A stretch of DNA of 64,000 nucleotides from Piscinibacter gummiphilus (GCF_002116905.1 NZ_CP015118.1:1054001-1118000); one strand, 5' to 3'. Counted from the stretch's first letter, positions 31,579 through 42,779 are shown. Notes: generated by a model from the sequence alone, not told the origin. Program-made: numbers and translations.

Positions 31579-32493
31579 ATGCCAGCCATCTCGTTCCAGA
31601 ACGTCAGCAAGACCTACCACGCCGCCGGACGCGACGTGCGGGCGCTCGACGGCGTCTCCTTCGACATCGAACCCGGCGAGTTCTTCGGCCTGCTGGGCCC
31701 GAACGGCGCCGGCAAGACCTCGCTGATCAGCATCCTCGCCGGCCTGTCGTCGGCCACGGGTGGCCATGTGAAGGTGCACGGGCACGACGTGGTCACCGAC
31801 TACGCCGCCGCGCGGCGCAGCCTCGGCATCGTGCCGCAGGAGCTGGTGTTCGACCCGTTCTTCAGCGTGCGCGAGACGCTCGTCATCCAGAGCGGCTACT
31901 TCGGCGTGCGCAACAACGGCGCCTGGATCGACGAGCTGCTCGCCGGCCTCGGCCTCGCCGACAAGGCCCACGCGAACATGCGGCAGCTGTCGGGTGGCAT
32001 GAAGCGCCGCGTGCTGGTCGCGCAGGCACTGGTGCACCGTCCTCCGGTCATCGTGCTCGACGAGCCCACCGCCGGCGTCGACGTGGAGCTGCGCCAGACG
32101 CTGTGGCAGTTCGTGGCCCGCCTGAACAAGGAGGGCCACACGGTGCTGCTGACCACGCACTACCTGGAAGAGGCCGAGGCGCTGTGCAGCCGCATCGCGA
32201 TGCTCAAGCAGGGCCGCGTCGTGGCGCTCGACCGCACCACCGCGCTGCTCGCCGGCACGGCCAGCACCATGCTGCGCTTCAAGCTCGACGCGCCGCTGCC
32301 GTCCTCGCTCGCCGCCCAGGCGCGGGTCACCGGCCGCATCGTGCAGCTCAAGGCCCACGACGCCGCCGAGGTGGAGCAGGTGCTCGCCACGCTGCGCGCC
32401 GCGGGGCTCCAGCCGGAAGACCTCGAGATCGGCCGCGCCGACCTGGAGGACGTCTTCCTCGAGATCATGCAAACCGAATCGGGAGGCCTCTGA
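31579..32493 (+). CDS. ABC transporter ATP-binding protein (ABC-2 type, YadG-like)
   Basis: 304 residues. Walker A GPNGAGKTS near residue 43, ABC signature LSGGMKRRV, Walker B VIVLDEPTAGVD and the switch His in TTHYLEEAE are all intact. The C-terminal 90 residues are the DUF4162-like extension of ABC-2 ATPases (LRFKLDAPLP, then LEDVFLEIM). Pairs with the membrane subunit encoded next, with a 1-bp shared stop/start. The family exports drugs, lipids or polysaccharides; substrate unknown. Confidence 0.93.
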   Translation: MPAISFQNVSKTYHAAGRDVRALDGVSFDIEPGEFFGLLGPNGAGKTSLISILAGLSSATGGHVKVHGHDVVTDYAAARRSLGIVPQELVFDPFFSVRETLVIQSGYFGVRNNGAWIDELLAGLGLADKAHANMRQLSGGMKRRVLVAQALVHRPPVIVLDEPTAGVDVELRQTLWQFVARLNKEGHTVLLTTHYLEEAEALCSRIAMLKQGRVVALDRTTALLAGTASTMLRFKLDAPLPSSLAAQARVTGRIVQLKAHDAAEVEQVLATLRAAGLQPEDLEIGRADLEDVFLEIMQTESGGL

Positions 32494-33266
32494 TGAGCGC
32501 CCCAGGCCTGCTCGCCGGCACCCGCACGCTGCTCTACAAGGAGATGCTGCGCTTCTGGAAGGTGAGCTTCCAGACCGTGGCCGCGCCGGTGCTCACCGCC
32601 GTGCTGTACCTGCTGATCTTCGGCCACGTGCTGGAAGACCACGTGAAGGTCTACGACCAGGTGGGCTACACGAGCTTCCTGATCCCGGGCCTCGTGATGA
32701 TGAGCGTGCTGCAGAACGCGTTCGCCAACAGCAGCAGCTCGCTGATCCAGAGCAAGATCACCGGCAACCTCGTGTTCCTGCTGGTGACGCCGCTGTCGCA
32801 CTGGGCCTGGTTCCTCGCCTACGTGGGCGCCTCCGTCGTGCGCGGCGTGGTGGTGGGCCTCGGCGTGCTGGTCGTCACGGTGTGGTTCGCGCCACTGTCC
32901 CTCGCCGAACCCCTGTGGGTGTTCGTGTTCGCGGTGCTGGGCGCAGCCATGATGGGCGCGCTGGGCCTGCTGGCCGGGCTGTGGGCCGAGAAGTTCGACC
33001 AGATCGCTGCCTTCCAGAACTTCATCATCATGCCGATGACGTTCCTCTCGGGCGTCTTCTACTCGGTGAAGTCGCTGCCCCCGTTCTGGTACGGCCTGAG
33101 CCACCTGAACCCGTTCTTCTACATGATCGACGGCTTCCGCCGCGGCTTCTTCGGCGCGAGCGACGTCTCCCCGTGGATGAGCCTCGCCGTGGCCGGCGGC
33201 AGCCTGCTGCTGGTGTGCGCGCTGTGCCTGCACCTGCTGCGCATCGGCTACAAGATCCGGCACTGA
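32493..33266 (+). CDS. ABC-2 type transporter permease (YadH-like)
   Basis: 257 residues with six membrane segments. Landmarks are LYKEMLRFWKVSFQTVAAP, the ABC-2 pattern GLVMMSVLQNAFANSSSSL, and FQNFIIMPMTFLSGVFYSV with LSHLNPFFYMIDGFRRGFFG near the C-terminus. Its ATG overlaps the ATPase stop (ATGA), so subunits are made in step. The order YadG-YadH-bolA-murA is typical of Burkholderiales. Confidence 0.93.
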   Translation: MSAPGLLAGTRTLLYKEMLRFWKVSFQTVAAPVLTAVLYLLIFGHVLEDHVKVYDQVGYTSFLIPGLVMMSVLQNAFANSSSSLIQSKITGNLVFLLVTPLSHWAWFLAYVGASVVRGVVVGLGVLVVTVWFAPLSLAEPLWVFVFAVLGAAMMGALGLLAGLWAEKFDQIAAFQNFIIMPMTFLSGVFYSVKSLPPFWYGLSHLNPFFYMIDGFRRGFFGASDVSPWMSLAVAGGSLLLVCALCLHLLRIGYKIRH

Positions 33267-33301
33267 AACGGGTCGTCCGGCCGGGTTTTCCCGGCATGGG
33301 C

Positions 33302-33307
33302 GATAAT
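33302..33307 (+). promoter_or_regulatory. GATAAT box 10 nt before bolA-like start
   Basis: GATAAT at 33302-33307 with ATG at 33318. A transcript would have a leader of only a few nucleotides. No good -35 is visible. Confidence 0.35.
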
Positions 33308-33317
33308 GTCGACCACC

Positions 33318-33587
33318 ATGGCTGATCCCACCCCCGCCGAAGTCGAGCGCTACATCGCGCAAGGCCTGAACTGCGAACACCTGCAGGTCGAGGGCGACGG
33401 CCGTCATTTCTTCGCGACCATCGTGTCCGCGGAGTTCGACGGCGCGAGCCGCGTGGCGCGCCACCAGCGGGTCTACCGGGCGCTGGGCGATAGAATGCGC
33501 GAGCAAATCCACGCCCTGTCCATGAAGACGCTCACCCCCGCCGAATGGGCCGCATCCGCCCCGTCGGCCACCCCCCACCACCACTGA
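33318..33587 (+). CDS. BolA-family protein (IbaG-like)
   Basis: 89 residues. The BolA fold is seen in VERYIAQGLNCEHLQVEGDG, then HFFATIVSAEFDG, RVARHQRVYRALGDRM and HALSMKTLTPAEWA. Position before murA matches ibaG in other proteobacteria. IbaG/BolA proteins bind iron-sulfur glutaredoxins; there is no obvious Cys near the canonical ligand His. Start at 33318 rather than 33306 follows family starts. The C-terminus carries an extra Pro/His tail. Confidence 0.88.
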   Translation: MADPTPAEVERYIAQGLNCEHLQVEGDGRHFFATIVSAEFDGASRVARHQRVYRALGDRMREQIHALSMKTLTPAEWAASAPSATPHHH

Positions 33588-33590
33588 AAG

Positions 33591-33614
33591 CGGCCGCAGG
33601 GTTCACTGCGGCCG
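33591..33614 (+). terminator. Perfect 9-bp hairpin between bolA and murA, no U-tract
   Basis: CGGCCGCAG (33591-33599), loop GGTTCA, CTGCGGCCG (33606-33614). Without a T-run it may attenuate or stabilise rather than terminate. Confidence 0.35.
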
Positions 33615-33671
33615 GCTGGCCTGCACCTTCGGCGGGCTTGCTGGTCGTGTGAGTCCCGGGCTGAAACCCCC

Positions 33672-34927
<1,256 letters not shown>

Positions 34928-34931
<4 letters not shown>

Positions 34932-35569
34932 CGATGATCACTCTCGCCTTGTCCAAGGGACGCATCTTCGACGAGACCCTGCCGCTGCTGAAGGCCGCGG
35001 GCATCGAGGTCACCGAAGACCCCGAGAAATCGCGCAAGCTGATCCTCGCCACCACCCGCCCCGACGTGCGCGTGGTGCTGGTGCGCGCGACGGACGTGCC
35101 CACCTACGTGCAGTACGGCGGCGCCGACGCCGGCGTGGCGGGCAAGGACGTCCTGCTCGAGCACGGTGGCCAGGGCCTGTACCAGCCGCTCGACCTGAAG
35201 ATCGCCAAGTGCCGCCTGAGCGTGGCCGTGCGCGCCGACTTCGACTACGAAGCCGCCGTGAAGCAGGGCTCGCGCATCGCCGTGGCCACCAAGTACACGC
35301 AGTGCGCCCGCGAACACTTCGCGAACAAGGGCGTGCACGTCGACCTCATCAAGCTCTACGGCTCGATGGAGCTCGCGCCGCTGACAGGCCTGGCCGACGC
35401 CATCGTCGACCTGGTCTCCACCGGCAGCACGCTCAAGGCCAACAACCTCGTGGAAGTCGAGGAAATCATGCAGATCTCTTCGCGCCTGGTGGTGAACCAG
35501 GCTGCGTTGAAAACCAAGCGCGAACCCCTTCGCGAACTCATCGACGCCATCGCGTCAGCCATCGTGTAA
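34928..35569 (+). CDS. hisG: ATP phosphoribosyltransferase, short form (HisG-S)
   Basis: 213 residues, lacking the C-terminal regulatory domain of the 300-residue form; such enzymes need the HisZ subunit, whose gene is not in this window. Motifs: LALSKGRIFDETLPLL, DVPTYVQYGGADAGVAGKD, IKLYGSMELAPLTGLADAIV and the PRPP loop VDLVSTGSTLKANNL. It catalyses the first step of histidine synthesis. ATG 34928 overlaps the murA stop; ATG 34934 is an alternative. Confidence 0.97.
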
Positions 35570-35583
35570 ACACACACACCACC

Positions 35584-36906
35584 ATGAACGTGCAGATCCG
35601 CCAGCTCGCCACCGCAGACGCCGACTTCGACACCAGCTTCCAGCATGTGCTGCACTGGTCCGAAGCGACGGACCATGCGATCGAGCAGCGGGTCACCGAC
35701 ATCCTGGGCGACGTGCGCACGCGCGGCGACGCCGCGGTGCTCGAGTACACCGAACGGTTCGACGGGCTGAAGGCCGCGTCGGTGGCCGAGTTCGAGATTC
35801 CCCGGGGTGAGCTGCAGGCCGCGCTCGCGAGCCTGCCGCCCGTCCGGCGCCAGGCCCTCGAGGCGGCCGCCGACCGCGTGCGCGACTACCACCAGCGGCA
35901 GCTGGAAGTGACTGGCCGCTCCTGGAGCTACCGCGACGCCGACGGCACGCTGCTCGGCCAGAAGGTCACGCCGCTCGACCGCGTGGGCATCTACGTGCCG
36001 GGCGGCAAGGCCCAGTACCCGTCCAGCGTGCTGATGAACGCCATCCCGGCCAAGGTGGCGGGCGTGGGCGAGATCATCATGGTCGTGCCCACCCCGGGTG
36101 GCGAACGCAACGCGATGGTGCTGGCCGCCGCCGCGGTGGCGGGCGTCGACCGTGCCTTCACCCTCGGTGGCGCCCAGGCCGTGGGTGCGCTCGCCTACGG
36201 CACGGCCACGGTGCCGGCCGTCGACAAGATCACCGGCCCCGGCAACGCCTACGTCGCCAGCGCCAAGCGCCGCGTGTTCGGCAAGGTGGGCATCGACATG
36301 ATCGCCGGCCCGAGCGAGATCCTCGTGCTGGCCGACGGCACCACGCCGCCCGACTGGGTCGCGATGGACCTCTTCAGCCAGGCCGAACACGACGAGATGG
36401 CGCAGAGCATCCTGCTGTGCCCGGACGCGGCCTACATCGCCCAGGTGCGCGAGGCCATCGACCGCCTGCTGCCCGCCATGCCGCGCCACGAGGTGATCCG
36501 CGCCTCGCTCGAAGGCCGCGGCGCGCTGATCCTCACGCGCAGCATGGAAGAGGCGTGCGAGATCAGCAACCGCATCGCCCCGGAACACCTGGAAGTCAGC
36601 TCGACCGACCCGCACCGCTGGGAGCCGCTGCTGCGCCACGCCGGGGCCATCTTCCTGGGTGCCTTCACCAGCGAGAGCCTGGGCGACTACTGCGCCGGCC
36701 CGAACCACGTGCTACCCACGTCGGGCACCGCGCGCTTCTCGTCGCCGCTCGGCGTGTACGACTTCCAGAAGCGCAGCAGCCTGATCGAGGTGAGCGAGGC
36801 CGGAGCCCAGAAGCTCGGCACCATCGCCGCCGAACTCGCCTACAGCGAGGGCCTGCAGGCCCACGCCCGCGCCGCCGAACTGCGCCTGAAGGATCTGACC
36901 AAATGA
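35584..36906 (+). CDS. hisD: Histidinol dehydrogenase
   Basis: 440 residues from ATG 35584, the standard length. DRVGIYVPGGKAQYPSSVLM, GGAQAVGALAYGT and KITGPGNAYVASAKR are the NAD and substrate segments; LFSQAEHDEMAQSILL holds the zinc-binding Gln/His, and SGTARFSSPLGVYDF the second part of the site. Catalyses the last two oxidations to histidine. Gap to hisG is 14 bp; the stop overlaps hisC. Confidence 0.98.
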   Translation: MNVQIRQLATADADFDTSFQHVLHWSEATDHAIEQRVTDILGDVRTRGDAAVLEYTERFDGLKAASVAEFEIPRGELQAALASLPPVRRQALEAAADRVRDYHQRQLEVTGRSWSYRDADGTLLGQKVTPLDRVGIYVPGGKAQYPSSVLMNAIPAKVAGVGEIIMVVPTPGGERNAMVLAAAAVAGVDRAFTLGGAQAVGALAYGTATVPAVDKITGPGNAYVASAKRRVFGKVGIDMIAGPSEILVLADGTTPPDWVAMDLFSQAEHDEMAQSILLCPDAAYIAQVREAIDRLLPAMPRHEVIRASLEGRGALILTRSMEEACEISNRIAPEHLEVSSTDPHRWEPLLRHAGAIFLGAFTSESLGDYCAGPNHVLPTSGTARFSSPLGVYDFQKRSSLIEVSEAGAQKLGTIAAELAYSEGLQAHARAAELRLKDLTK

Positions 36907-37985
36907 CCGCCGACCTCGACACCCGCATCCAGCGCTGCATCCGCCAGGACGTGCAGTCGATGCACGGCTACGCCATCCAGCCGAGCGCCGGCTTCGTCAA
37001 GCTCGACGCGATGGAGAACCCGTTCCGCCTGCCCGAGCCGCTGCGCACCGAACTCGGCCGCCGCCTGGGCGAGGTGGCGCTGAACCGCTACCCCGCGGGC
37101 CGCATCGACGACCTGCGCAACGCGCTCAAGCGCCACGTGAACCTGCCTGACGGCTTCGAGCTGGTGCTGGGCAACGGCTCCGACGAGATCATCACCATGC
37201 TCAGCATGGCCTGCGACGTGCCCGGCGCGAAGGTGCTGGCGCCGCTGCCGGCCTTCGTGATGTACGACGTGTCCGCGCGCCTGCAGGGTCTCACGTTCGT
37301 GGGCGTGCCGCTCACGGCCGACTTCGAGCTCGACGAGGCCGCGATGCTCGCCGCCATCGCCGAGCACCAGCCCGCGCTCGTCTACCTCGCGTACCCGAAC
37401 AACCCCACGGCGAACCTGTTCGACGACACGGTGATGGAGCGCATCGTGGCGGCCGCGCCGGGCCTCGTGGTGATCGACGAGGCCTACCAGCCGTTCGCCT
37501 CGCGCGACTGGTTCGAGCGCATGACGCGCCACCCGCACGTGCTGGTGATGCGCACGCTCAGCAAGTTCGGCCTGGCCGGCGTGCGCATCGGCTACATGGT
37601 GGGCCGCAAGGCCCTCGTCGACGAGGTCGACAAGGTGCGCCCGCCGTACAACGTGAGCGTGCTGAACGCCGAGGCCGCGATCTTCGCCCTCGAACACGCC
37701 GACGAGTTCGCGCGCCAGGCCGCCGTGCTGCGCAGCGAGCGCACGCGCCTGCTGGCCGCGCTGTCGAAGCTGCCCGGCTGCAAGCCGTTCCCGAGCGAGG
37801 CCAACATGGTGCTGGTGCGCGTGCCCGACGCCGCGGCGCTGTTCGCCGCGCTCAAGGCACGCAACGTGCTCGTGAAGAACGTCTCCGGCCTGCACCCGCT
37901 GCTGGCCAGCTGCCTGCGCCTGACGGTGGGCACGCCGGAGGAGAACACCCTGATGATCGAAGCCCTGGAAGCGAGTTTGAAATGA
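36903..37985 (+). CDS. hisC: Histidinol-phosphate aminotransferase
   Basis: 360 residues, fold-type I PLP enzyme. KLDAMENPFRLPEPL and LNRYPAGRIDDLR are the N-terminal HisC signatures, LGNGSDEIITML the cofactor cup, YPNNPTANLF and VVIDEAYQPFA the PLP contacts, and RTLSKFGLAGVRIGYM contains the catalytic lysine (SKFGLAG). Start ATG 36903 overlaps hisD by 4 bp, and its own stop overlaps hisB. Confidence 0.97.
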   Translation: MTADLDTRIQRCIRQDVQSMHGYAIQPSAGFVKLDAMENPFRLPEPLRTELGRRLGEVALNRYPAGRIDDLRNALKRHVNLPDGFELVLGNGSDEIITMLSMACDVPGAKVLAPLPAFVMYDVSARLQGLTFVGVPLTADFELDEAAMLAAIAEHQPALVYLAYPNNPTANLFDDTVMERIVAAAPGLVVIDEAYQPFASRDWFERMTRHPHVLVMRTLSKFGLAGVRIGYMVGRKALVDEVDKVRPPYNVSVLNAEAAIFALEHADEFARQAAVLRSERTRLLAALSKLPGCKPFPSEANMVLVRVPDAAALFAALKARNVLVKNVSGLHPLLASCLRLTVGTPEENTLMIEALEASLK

Positions 37986-38578
37986 CAGCCGAACGCATTG
38001 CCGACGTCACCCGCAACACGGCGGAAACCAAGATCCGGGTCCGCATCAACCTCGACGGCACGGGCACGGCCAAGCTGTCCACGGGCATCGGCTTCTTCGA
38101 CCACATGCTCGACCAGATCGCCCGCCACGGCCTGATCGACCTCGACATCGACTGCAAGGGCGACCTGCACATCGACGGCCACCACACGGTGGAAGACGTG
38201 GGCATCACGCTTGGCCAGGCCGTGGCCAAGGCCGTGGGCGACAAGAAGGGCCTGCGCCGCTACGGCCACGCCTACGTGCCGCTCGACGAGGCGCTGTCGC
38301 GCGTGGTCATCGACTTCTCGGGCCGACCGGGCCTGCACATGCGCGTGCCGTTCAAGTCCGGCATGGTGGGCGCGTTCGACACGCAGCTCGCCTTCGAGTT
38401 CTTCCAGGGCTTCGCGAACCATGCCCTCGTCACGCTGCACATCGACAACCTGCACGGCGACAACGCCCACCACCAGTGCGAGACGGTCTTCAAGGCCTTC
38501 GCACGGGCCATCCGCATGGCGCTCGAGATCGACCCGCGCATGGGCGACGTGATCCCGTCCACGAAGGGGTCGCTGTGA
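37982..38578 (+). CDS. hisB: Imidazoleglycerol-phosphate dehydratase
   Basis: 198 residues, the monofunctional form. STGIGFFDHMLDQIARHG, GDLHIDGHHTVEDVGI and the C-terminal DNLHGDNAHHQCETVFKAF hold the manganese-binding histidines of both half-repeats. Dehydrates imidazoleglycerol phosphate. ATGA overlap with hisC and GTGA overlap with hisH. Confidence 0.98.
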   Translation: MTAERIADVTRNTAETKIRVRINLDGTGTAKLSTGIGFFDHMLDQIARHGLIDLDIDCKGDLHIDGHHTVEDVGITLGQAVAKAVGDKKGLRRYGHAYVPLDEALSRVVIDFSGRPGLHMRVPFKSGMVGAFDTQLAFEFFQGFANHALVTLHIDNLHGDNAHHQCETVFKAFARAIRMALEIDPRMGDVIPSTKGSL

Positions 38579-39222
38579 GCAAGACCGTCGCCGTCGTCGA
38601 CTACGGCATGGGCAACCTGCGGTCCGTGTCGCAGGCGGTCAAGCACGTCGCCGCGGGCACGGGGTTCGATGTGATCGTTACCTCCAACCCCGACGAGGTG
38701 TACGCGGCCGAGCGCGTCGTGCTGCCGGGGCAGGGCGCCATGCCCGACTGCATGCGCGAGCTGCGCGACTCGGGCGTGCAGGAGGCCGTGCTGCACGCGG
38801 CCGCGAACAAGCCGCTGATGGGCGTGTGCGTGGGCATGCAGATGCTGCTGTCGCACAGCGAAGAGGGCGACACCGGCGGCCTCGGCCTGATCCCCGGCGA
38901 CGTGGTGCGCTTCCGCCTCGAAGGCCAGGTGCAGCCCGACGGCAGCCGCTACAAGGTGCCCCAGATGGGCTGGAACCGCGTGCGCCAGGCCCGGCCTCAC
39001 CCGGTCTGGGCGGGCGTGCCCGACGACGCCTTCTTCTACTTCGTGCACAGCTTCCACGCGAAGCCCGCCGACGCCGCGCACAGCGTGGGCGAAACGGATT
39101 ACGGCGTCCGCTTTACCTGCGCCGTCGCCCGAGATAACATTTTCGCGACCCAGTTCCATCCGGAGAAAAGCGCCGAACACGGCCTCGCCCTGTACCGCAA
39201 CTTCCTCCACTGGACCCCGTGA
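38575..39222 (+). CDS. hisH: Imidazole glycerol phosphate synthase, glutaminase subunit
   Basis: 215 residues, GTG start at 38575 overlapping the hisB stop. VAVVDYGMGNLRSVSQAV and LPGQGAMPDCMREL open the class I amidotransferase fold; the nucleophile Cys is in GVCVGMQMLLSHSEEG; the His/Glu of the triad are in FATQFHPEKSAEHG. It supplies ammonia to HisF through the complex. No MarC-type gene lies between hisB and hisH, unlike some Burkholderiales. Confidence 0.97.
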   Translation: MSKTVAVVDYGMGNLRSVSQAVKHVAAGTGFDVIVTSNPDEVYAAERVVLPGQGAMPDCMRELRDSGVQEAVLHAAANKPLMGVCVGMQMLLSHSEEGDTGGLGLIPGDVVRFRLEGQVQPDGSRYKVPQMGWNRVRQARPHPVWAGVPDDAFFYFVHSFHAKPADAAHSVGETDYGVRFTCAVARDNIFATQFHPEKSAEHGLALYRNFLHWTP

Positions 39223-39270
39223 CGCCCCACGAAGGCGTTCTTCCTTCCCTCACCACCTCCACCCTCGGCC

Positions 39271-40014
39271 ATGCTGCTGATCCCCGCGATTGACCTGAAA
39301 GACGGCCACTGTGTGCGCCTCAAGCAAGGCGACATGAATGCTTCCACCACCTTCGGGGAAGATCCGGCGCAGATGGCCCGACGATGGGTCGACGCCGGCG
39401 CACGCCGCCTGCACCTCGTGGACCTGAACGGCGCCTTCGCGGGCAAGCCGGTCAACGAGGCCGCCATCAAGGCCATCCTGGCCGAAGTGGGCGAGGAGAT
39501 CCCGGTGCAGCTGGGCGGCGGCATCCGCGACCTCGACACCATCGAGCGCTACCTCGACGACGGCCTGAGCTACGTCATCATCGGCACGGCCGCGGTGAAG
39601 AACCCCGGCTTCCTGCGCGACGCCTGCAGCGCCTTCGGCGGCCACATCATCGTGGGCCTCGACGCGAAGGACGGCAAGGTCGCCACCGACGGCTGGAGCA
39701 AGCTCACGGGCCACGAGGTCATCGACCTGGCGAAGAAGTTCGAGGACTACGGCGTCGAAGGCGTGATCTACACCGACATCGGCCGCGACGGCATGCTGTC
39801 GGGCATCAACGTCGACGCCACCGTGAAGCTGGCGCAGGCGCTGAGCATCCCGGTGATCGCGTCGGGTGGCCTGTCGAACATCGCCGACATCGAGAAGCTG
39901 TGCGCCGTCGAGAGCGACGGCGTGGAAGGCGTGATCTGCGGACGCGCCATCTACAGCGGCGACCTCGACTTCGAGGCGGCCCAGCGCCGTGCCGACGAAC
40001 TCAACGGCGTCTGA
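39271..40014 (+). CDS. hisA: Phosphoribosylformimino-5-aminoimidazole carboxamide ribotide isomerase
   Basis: 247 residues, (beta/alpha)8 barrel. LLIPAIDLKDGHCVRLKQGD carries the first catalytic Asp, VDLNGAFAGKPVN and QLGGGIRDLDTIERYLDDG the phosphate loops, and YTDIGRDGMLSGIN the second Asp. Catalyses the Amadori isomerisation before HisHF. 48 bp separate it from hisH, the widest gap in the his run apart from that before hisF. Confidence 0.97.
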   Translation: MLLIPAIDLKDGHCVRLKQGDMNASTTFGEDPAQMARRWVDAGARRLHLVDLNGAFAGKPVNEAAIKAILAEVGEEIPVQLGGGIRDLDTIERYLDDGLSYVIIGTAAVKNPGFLRDACSAFGGHIIVGLDAKDGKVATDGWSKLTGHEVIDLAKKFEDYGVEGVIYTDIGRDGMLSGINVDATVKLAQALSIPVIASGGLSNIADIEKLCAVESDGVEGVICGRAIYSGDLDFEAAQRRADELNGV

Positions 40015-40083
40015 CCCTTCATCCTCTTTCCCGCGTGGTTCGTCCTGGCGGCCGCGCCGTGTCCACACTTCGGCACCCCCGCC

Positions 40084-40841
<758 letters not shown>

Positions 40842-40845
<4 letters not shown>

Positions 40846-41477
40846 GCGCGGCGGGACCGCGGGGCACGCCGCCCCGCGAGGTGCGCATCATCGGCGGCCA
40901 GTGGAAGCGCAGCAAGCTGCCGGTGGCGAACCTGCCCGGCCTGCGGCCCACGCCCGACCGCGTGCGCGAGACCCTTTTCAACTGGCTGGGCAACGACCTC
41001 GATGGCTGGCGCTGCCTCGACGCGTTCGCCGGCAGCGGGGCCCTCGGCTTCGAGGCCGCGTCGCGGGGGGCGTCCGAGGTGACGCTGCTGGAGCGCGAAG
41101 GCCGCCTGGTGAAGGGCCTGCAGGACGTGCACGCCCGCCTGAAGGCTGGTGATTCCGTGCGGGTGACCGGCGCCGACGCCATCACCTGGATGGGCCGCCA
41201 ACCGGCCGGCAGCTTCGAGCTGGTGTTCGTGGACCCGCCGTTCGACGCCGGCCTGTTCGGCAAGGCCGTGGCCGCCGCGTCGCGGGTGGTGGTGCCCGGC
41301 GGGCTGATCTACCTCGAGGCCGACCGGGAGTTCTCGCCGGAAGACTTCAGCGGCGAGCCGCTCACCCGGCACCGCCACGGGCGTGCCGGCACGGTGCACT
41401 ACCATTTGTTTCAACGTGCCGAGCCCGGCTACACTGCGCCCGAATCGACCGCAGCCGCCCCGAAGGAGCCCGCTTGA
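40842..41477 (+). CDS. rsmD: 16S rRNA (guanine(966)-N(2))-methyltransferase RsmD
   Basis: 211 residues from TTG 40842, which overlaps the hisF stop; GTG 40881 is an in-frame alternative nearer the conserved RIIGGQWKRSKL start. SAM-binding LDAFAGSGALGFEAASRG, and the catalytic DPPF in VFVDPPFDAGLFG. Methylates G966 of 16S rRNA. RsmD next to CoaD is a very common bacterial pair and the reading frames overlap by 4 bp here. Confidence 0.93.
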
Positions 41478-41983
41478 CTTCCGTGACCCGCCTCACCGCC
41501 GTCTACCCCGGCACCTTCGACCCGATGACGCTGGGCCACGAGGACCTGATGCGCCGGGCCGGCCGCCTGTTCGAGCGCCTGATCCTCGCCGTGGCCGCCG
41601 GCCACCACAAGCGCACGATGTTCACGCTGGCCGAGCGGCTCGAGATCGCCCAGGAACTGGCCGTGAAACACCCGAACGTCGAGGTGATCGCCTTCGACGG
41701 GCTGCTGAGCGACTTCGTGACCAGCCATGGCGGCAAGGTGGTGGTGCGCGGCCTGCGCGCCGTCAGCGACTTCGAATACGAGTTCCAGATGGCCGGCATG
41801 AACCGCCACCTGATGCCCAACGTGGAAACCGTGTTCCTGACCCCGAGCGACCAGTACCAGTTCGTGTCGGGCACGTTCGTGCGCGAAATTGCCAACCTCG
41901 GCGGTGATGTCTCCAAATTCGTGTCACCCTCCGTCCTGAGCCGCTTGCACCAGAAGGTGAAAGCGGACAAGAAGGCCGGCTGA
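41474..41983 (+). CDS. coaD: Phosphopantetheine adenylyltransferase
   Basis: 169 residues from TTG 41474, supported by AAGGAG five nucleotides upstream and by overlap with the rsmD stop. AVYPGTFDPMTLGHEDLMRR contains the nucleotidyltransferase (T/H)xGH motif; RGLRAVSDFEYEFQMAGMN and SGTFVREIANLGGDVSKFV are CoaD signatures. Makes dephospho-CoA in coenzyme A synthesis. Confidence 0.97.
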   Translation: MTSVTRLTAVYPGTFDPMTLGHEDLMRRAGRLFERLILAVAAGHHKRTMFTLAERLEIAQELAVKHPNVEVIAFDGLLSDFVTSHGGKVVVRGLRAVSDFEYEFQMAGMNRHLMPNVETVFLTPSDQYQFVSGTFVREIANLGGDVSKFVSPSVLSRLHQKVKADKKAG

Positions 41984-42018
41984 TGTTCTTCCGGCCCGAC
42001 TGCGGAGCGTGACCCGAG

Positions 42019-42297
42019 ATGGCGTTGCTGATCACCGACGAATGCATCAACTGTGATGTGTGCGAGCCCGAGTGCCCGAACCAGGCGATCTCGATGGGCG
42101 AGGCTTTTTACGAGATCAACCCGGCCAAGTGCACCGAGTGCGTGGGGCACTTCGACGAGCCCCAGTGCGTGCAGGTGTGCCCGGTGAGCTGCATCCCGAT
42201 CCACCCGGACCACATCGAGTCCAAGGAAACGCTGTGGGCGAAGTACCGGAAGCTTCAGGGGCTGACCGACGCGCCTGCGCCCGACAGCGCCTCCTGA
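42019..42297 (+). CDS. 2[4Fe-4S] ferredoxin (YfhL-like)
   Basis: 92 residues. First cluster motif CINCDVCEPECP (residues 9-20), second CTECVGHFDEPQCVQVCP, with the long loop between Cys 2 and 3 of the Alvin-type ferredoxin. A helical C-terminal tail (ESKETLWAKYRKLQG) is usual for this group. Low-potential electron carrier in the cytoplasm; partner unknown. Follows coaD by 35 bp, the last gene of the plus-strand run that began near 31.6 kb. Confidence 0.93.
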   Translation: MALLITDECINCDVCEPECPNQAISMGEAFYEINPAKCTECVGHFDEPQCVQVCPVSCIPIHPDHIESKETLWAKYRKLQGLTDAPAPDSAS

Positions 42298-42779
42298 GCG
42301 AATGGCGTCCCGGCGAACGCTTGCTGCGGTTCGGGGGAAAACGACAAGCTCCCGAAAACACTCGTCATCCCGGCGAACGCCCATTGCTGTCCGGGGAAAA
42401 AACGGAAGATCGGTGACAGGCCCGACCCCGAGCGGGATGCAACGGATCTGCCGATGTCGTGACTCGATCGCATCGCGAAAACACGCTGTCATCCCGGCGC
42501 AGGCCGGGACCCTGAGCGTTGTGCCCCGCTCAGGCGCCGGAAAGTCCTCCGCGATGGCTCGCTGCCCTCGTGCCGAGGTGCAGTGTCTGGAGGTTCAACG
42601 CCGCGCTTCCGGCAAGGCCCAGGGTCCTGGCCTGCGCCGGGATGACGAGTGTTTTGAGTTCGTCTCGTTTTCCCCGGACAGCAATGGGCGAACGCCGGGA
42701 TCCAACGTGGCCCAGGGCGCGCCATTGGACCGGTGGGCCCCGGCGTTCGCCGGGGTGACTTGCTGAGGGCGGTGCGTCT
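42298..42779. repeat. Nested REP-like inverted repeats, no gene
   Basis: The gap between two convergent genes holds nested arms. Outer: 42368-42400 with 42668-42700 (31 of 33 complementary). Inner: 42488-42517 with 42617-42646 (28 of 30). Further copies of the core TCCCGGCGAACGC or its complement lie at 42308 and near 42741. The core GTCATCCCGGCG is shared with 12321-12410. Open frames here are repeat-derived and lack ribosome sites. Confidence 0.85.

Noticed and set aside
42302..42766. Open frames between the ferredoxin and the DUF4124-like gene
   Set aside because: Composed of the inverted repeat itself, on both strands, with no ribosome site.
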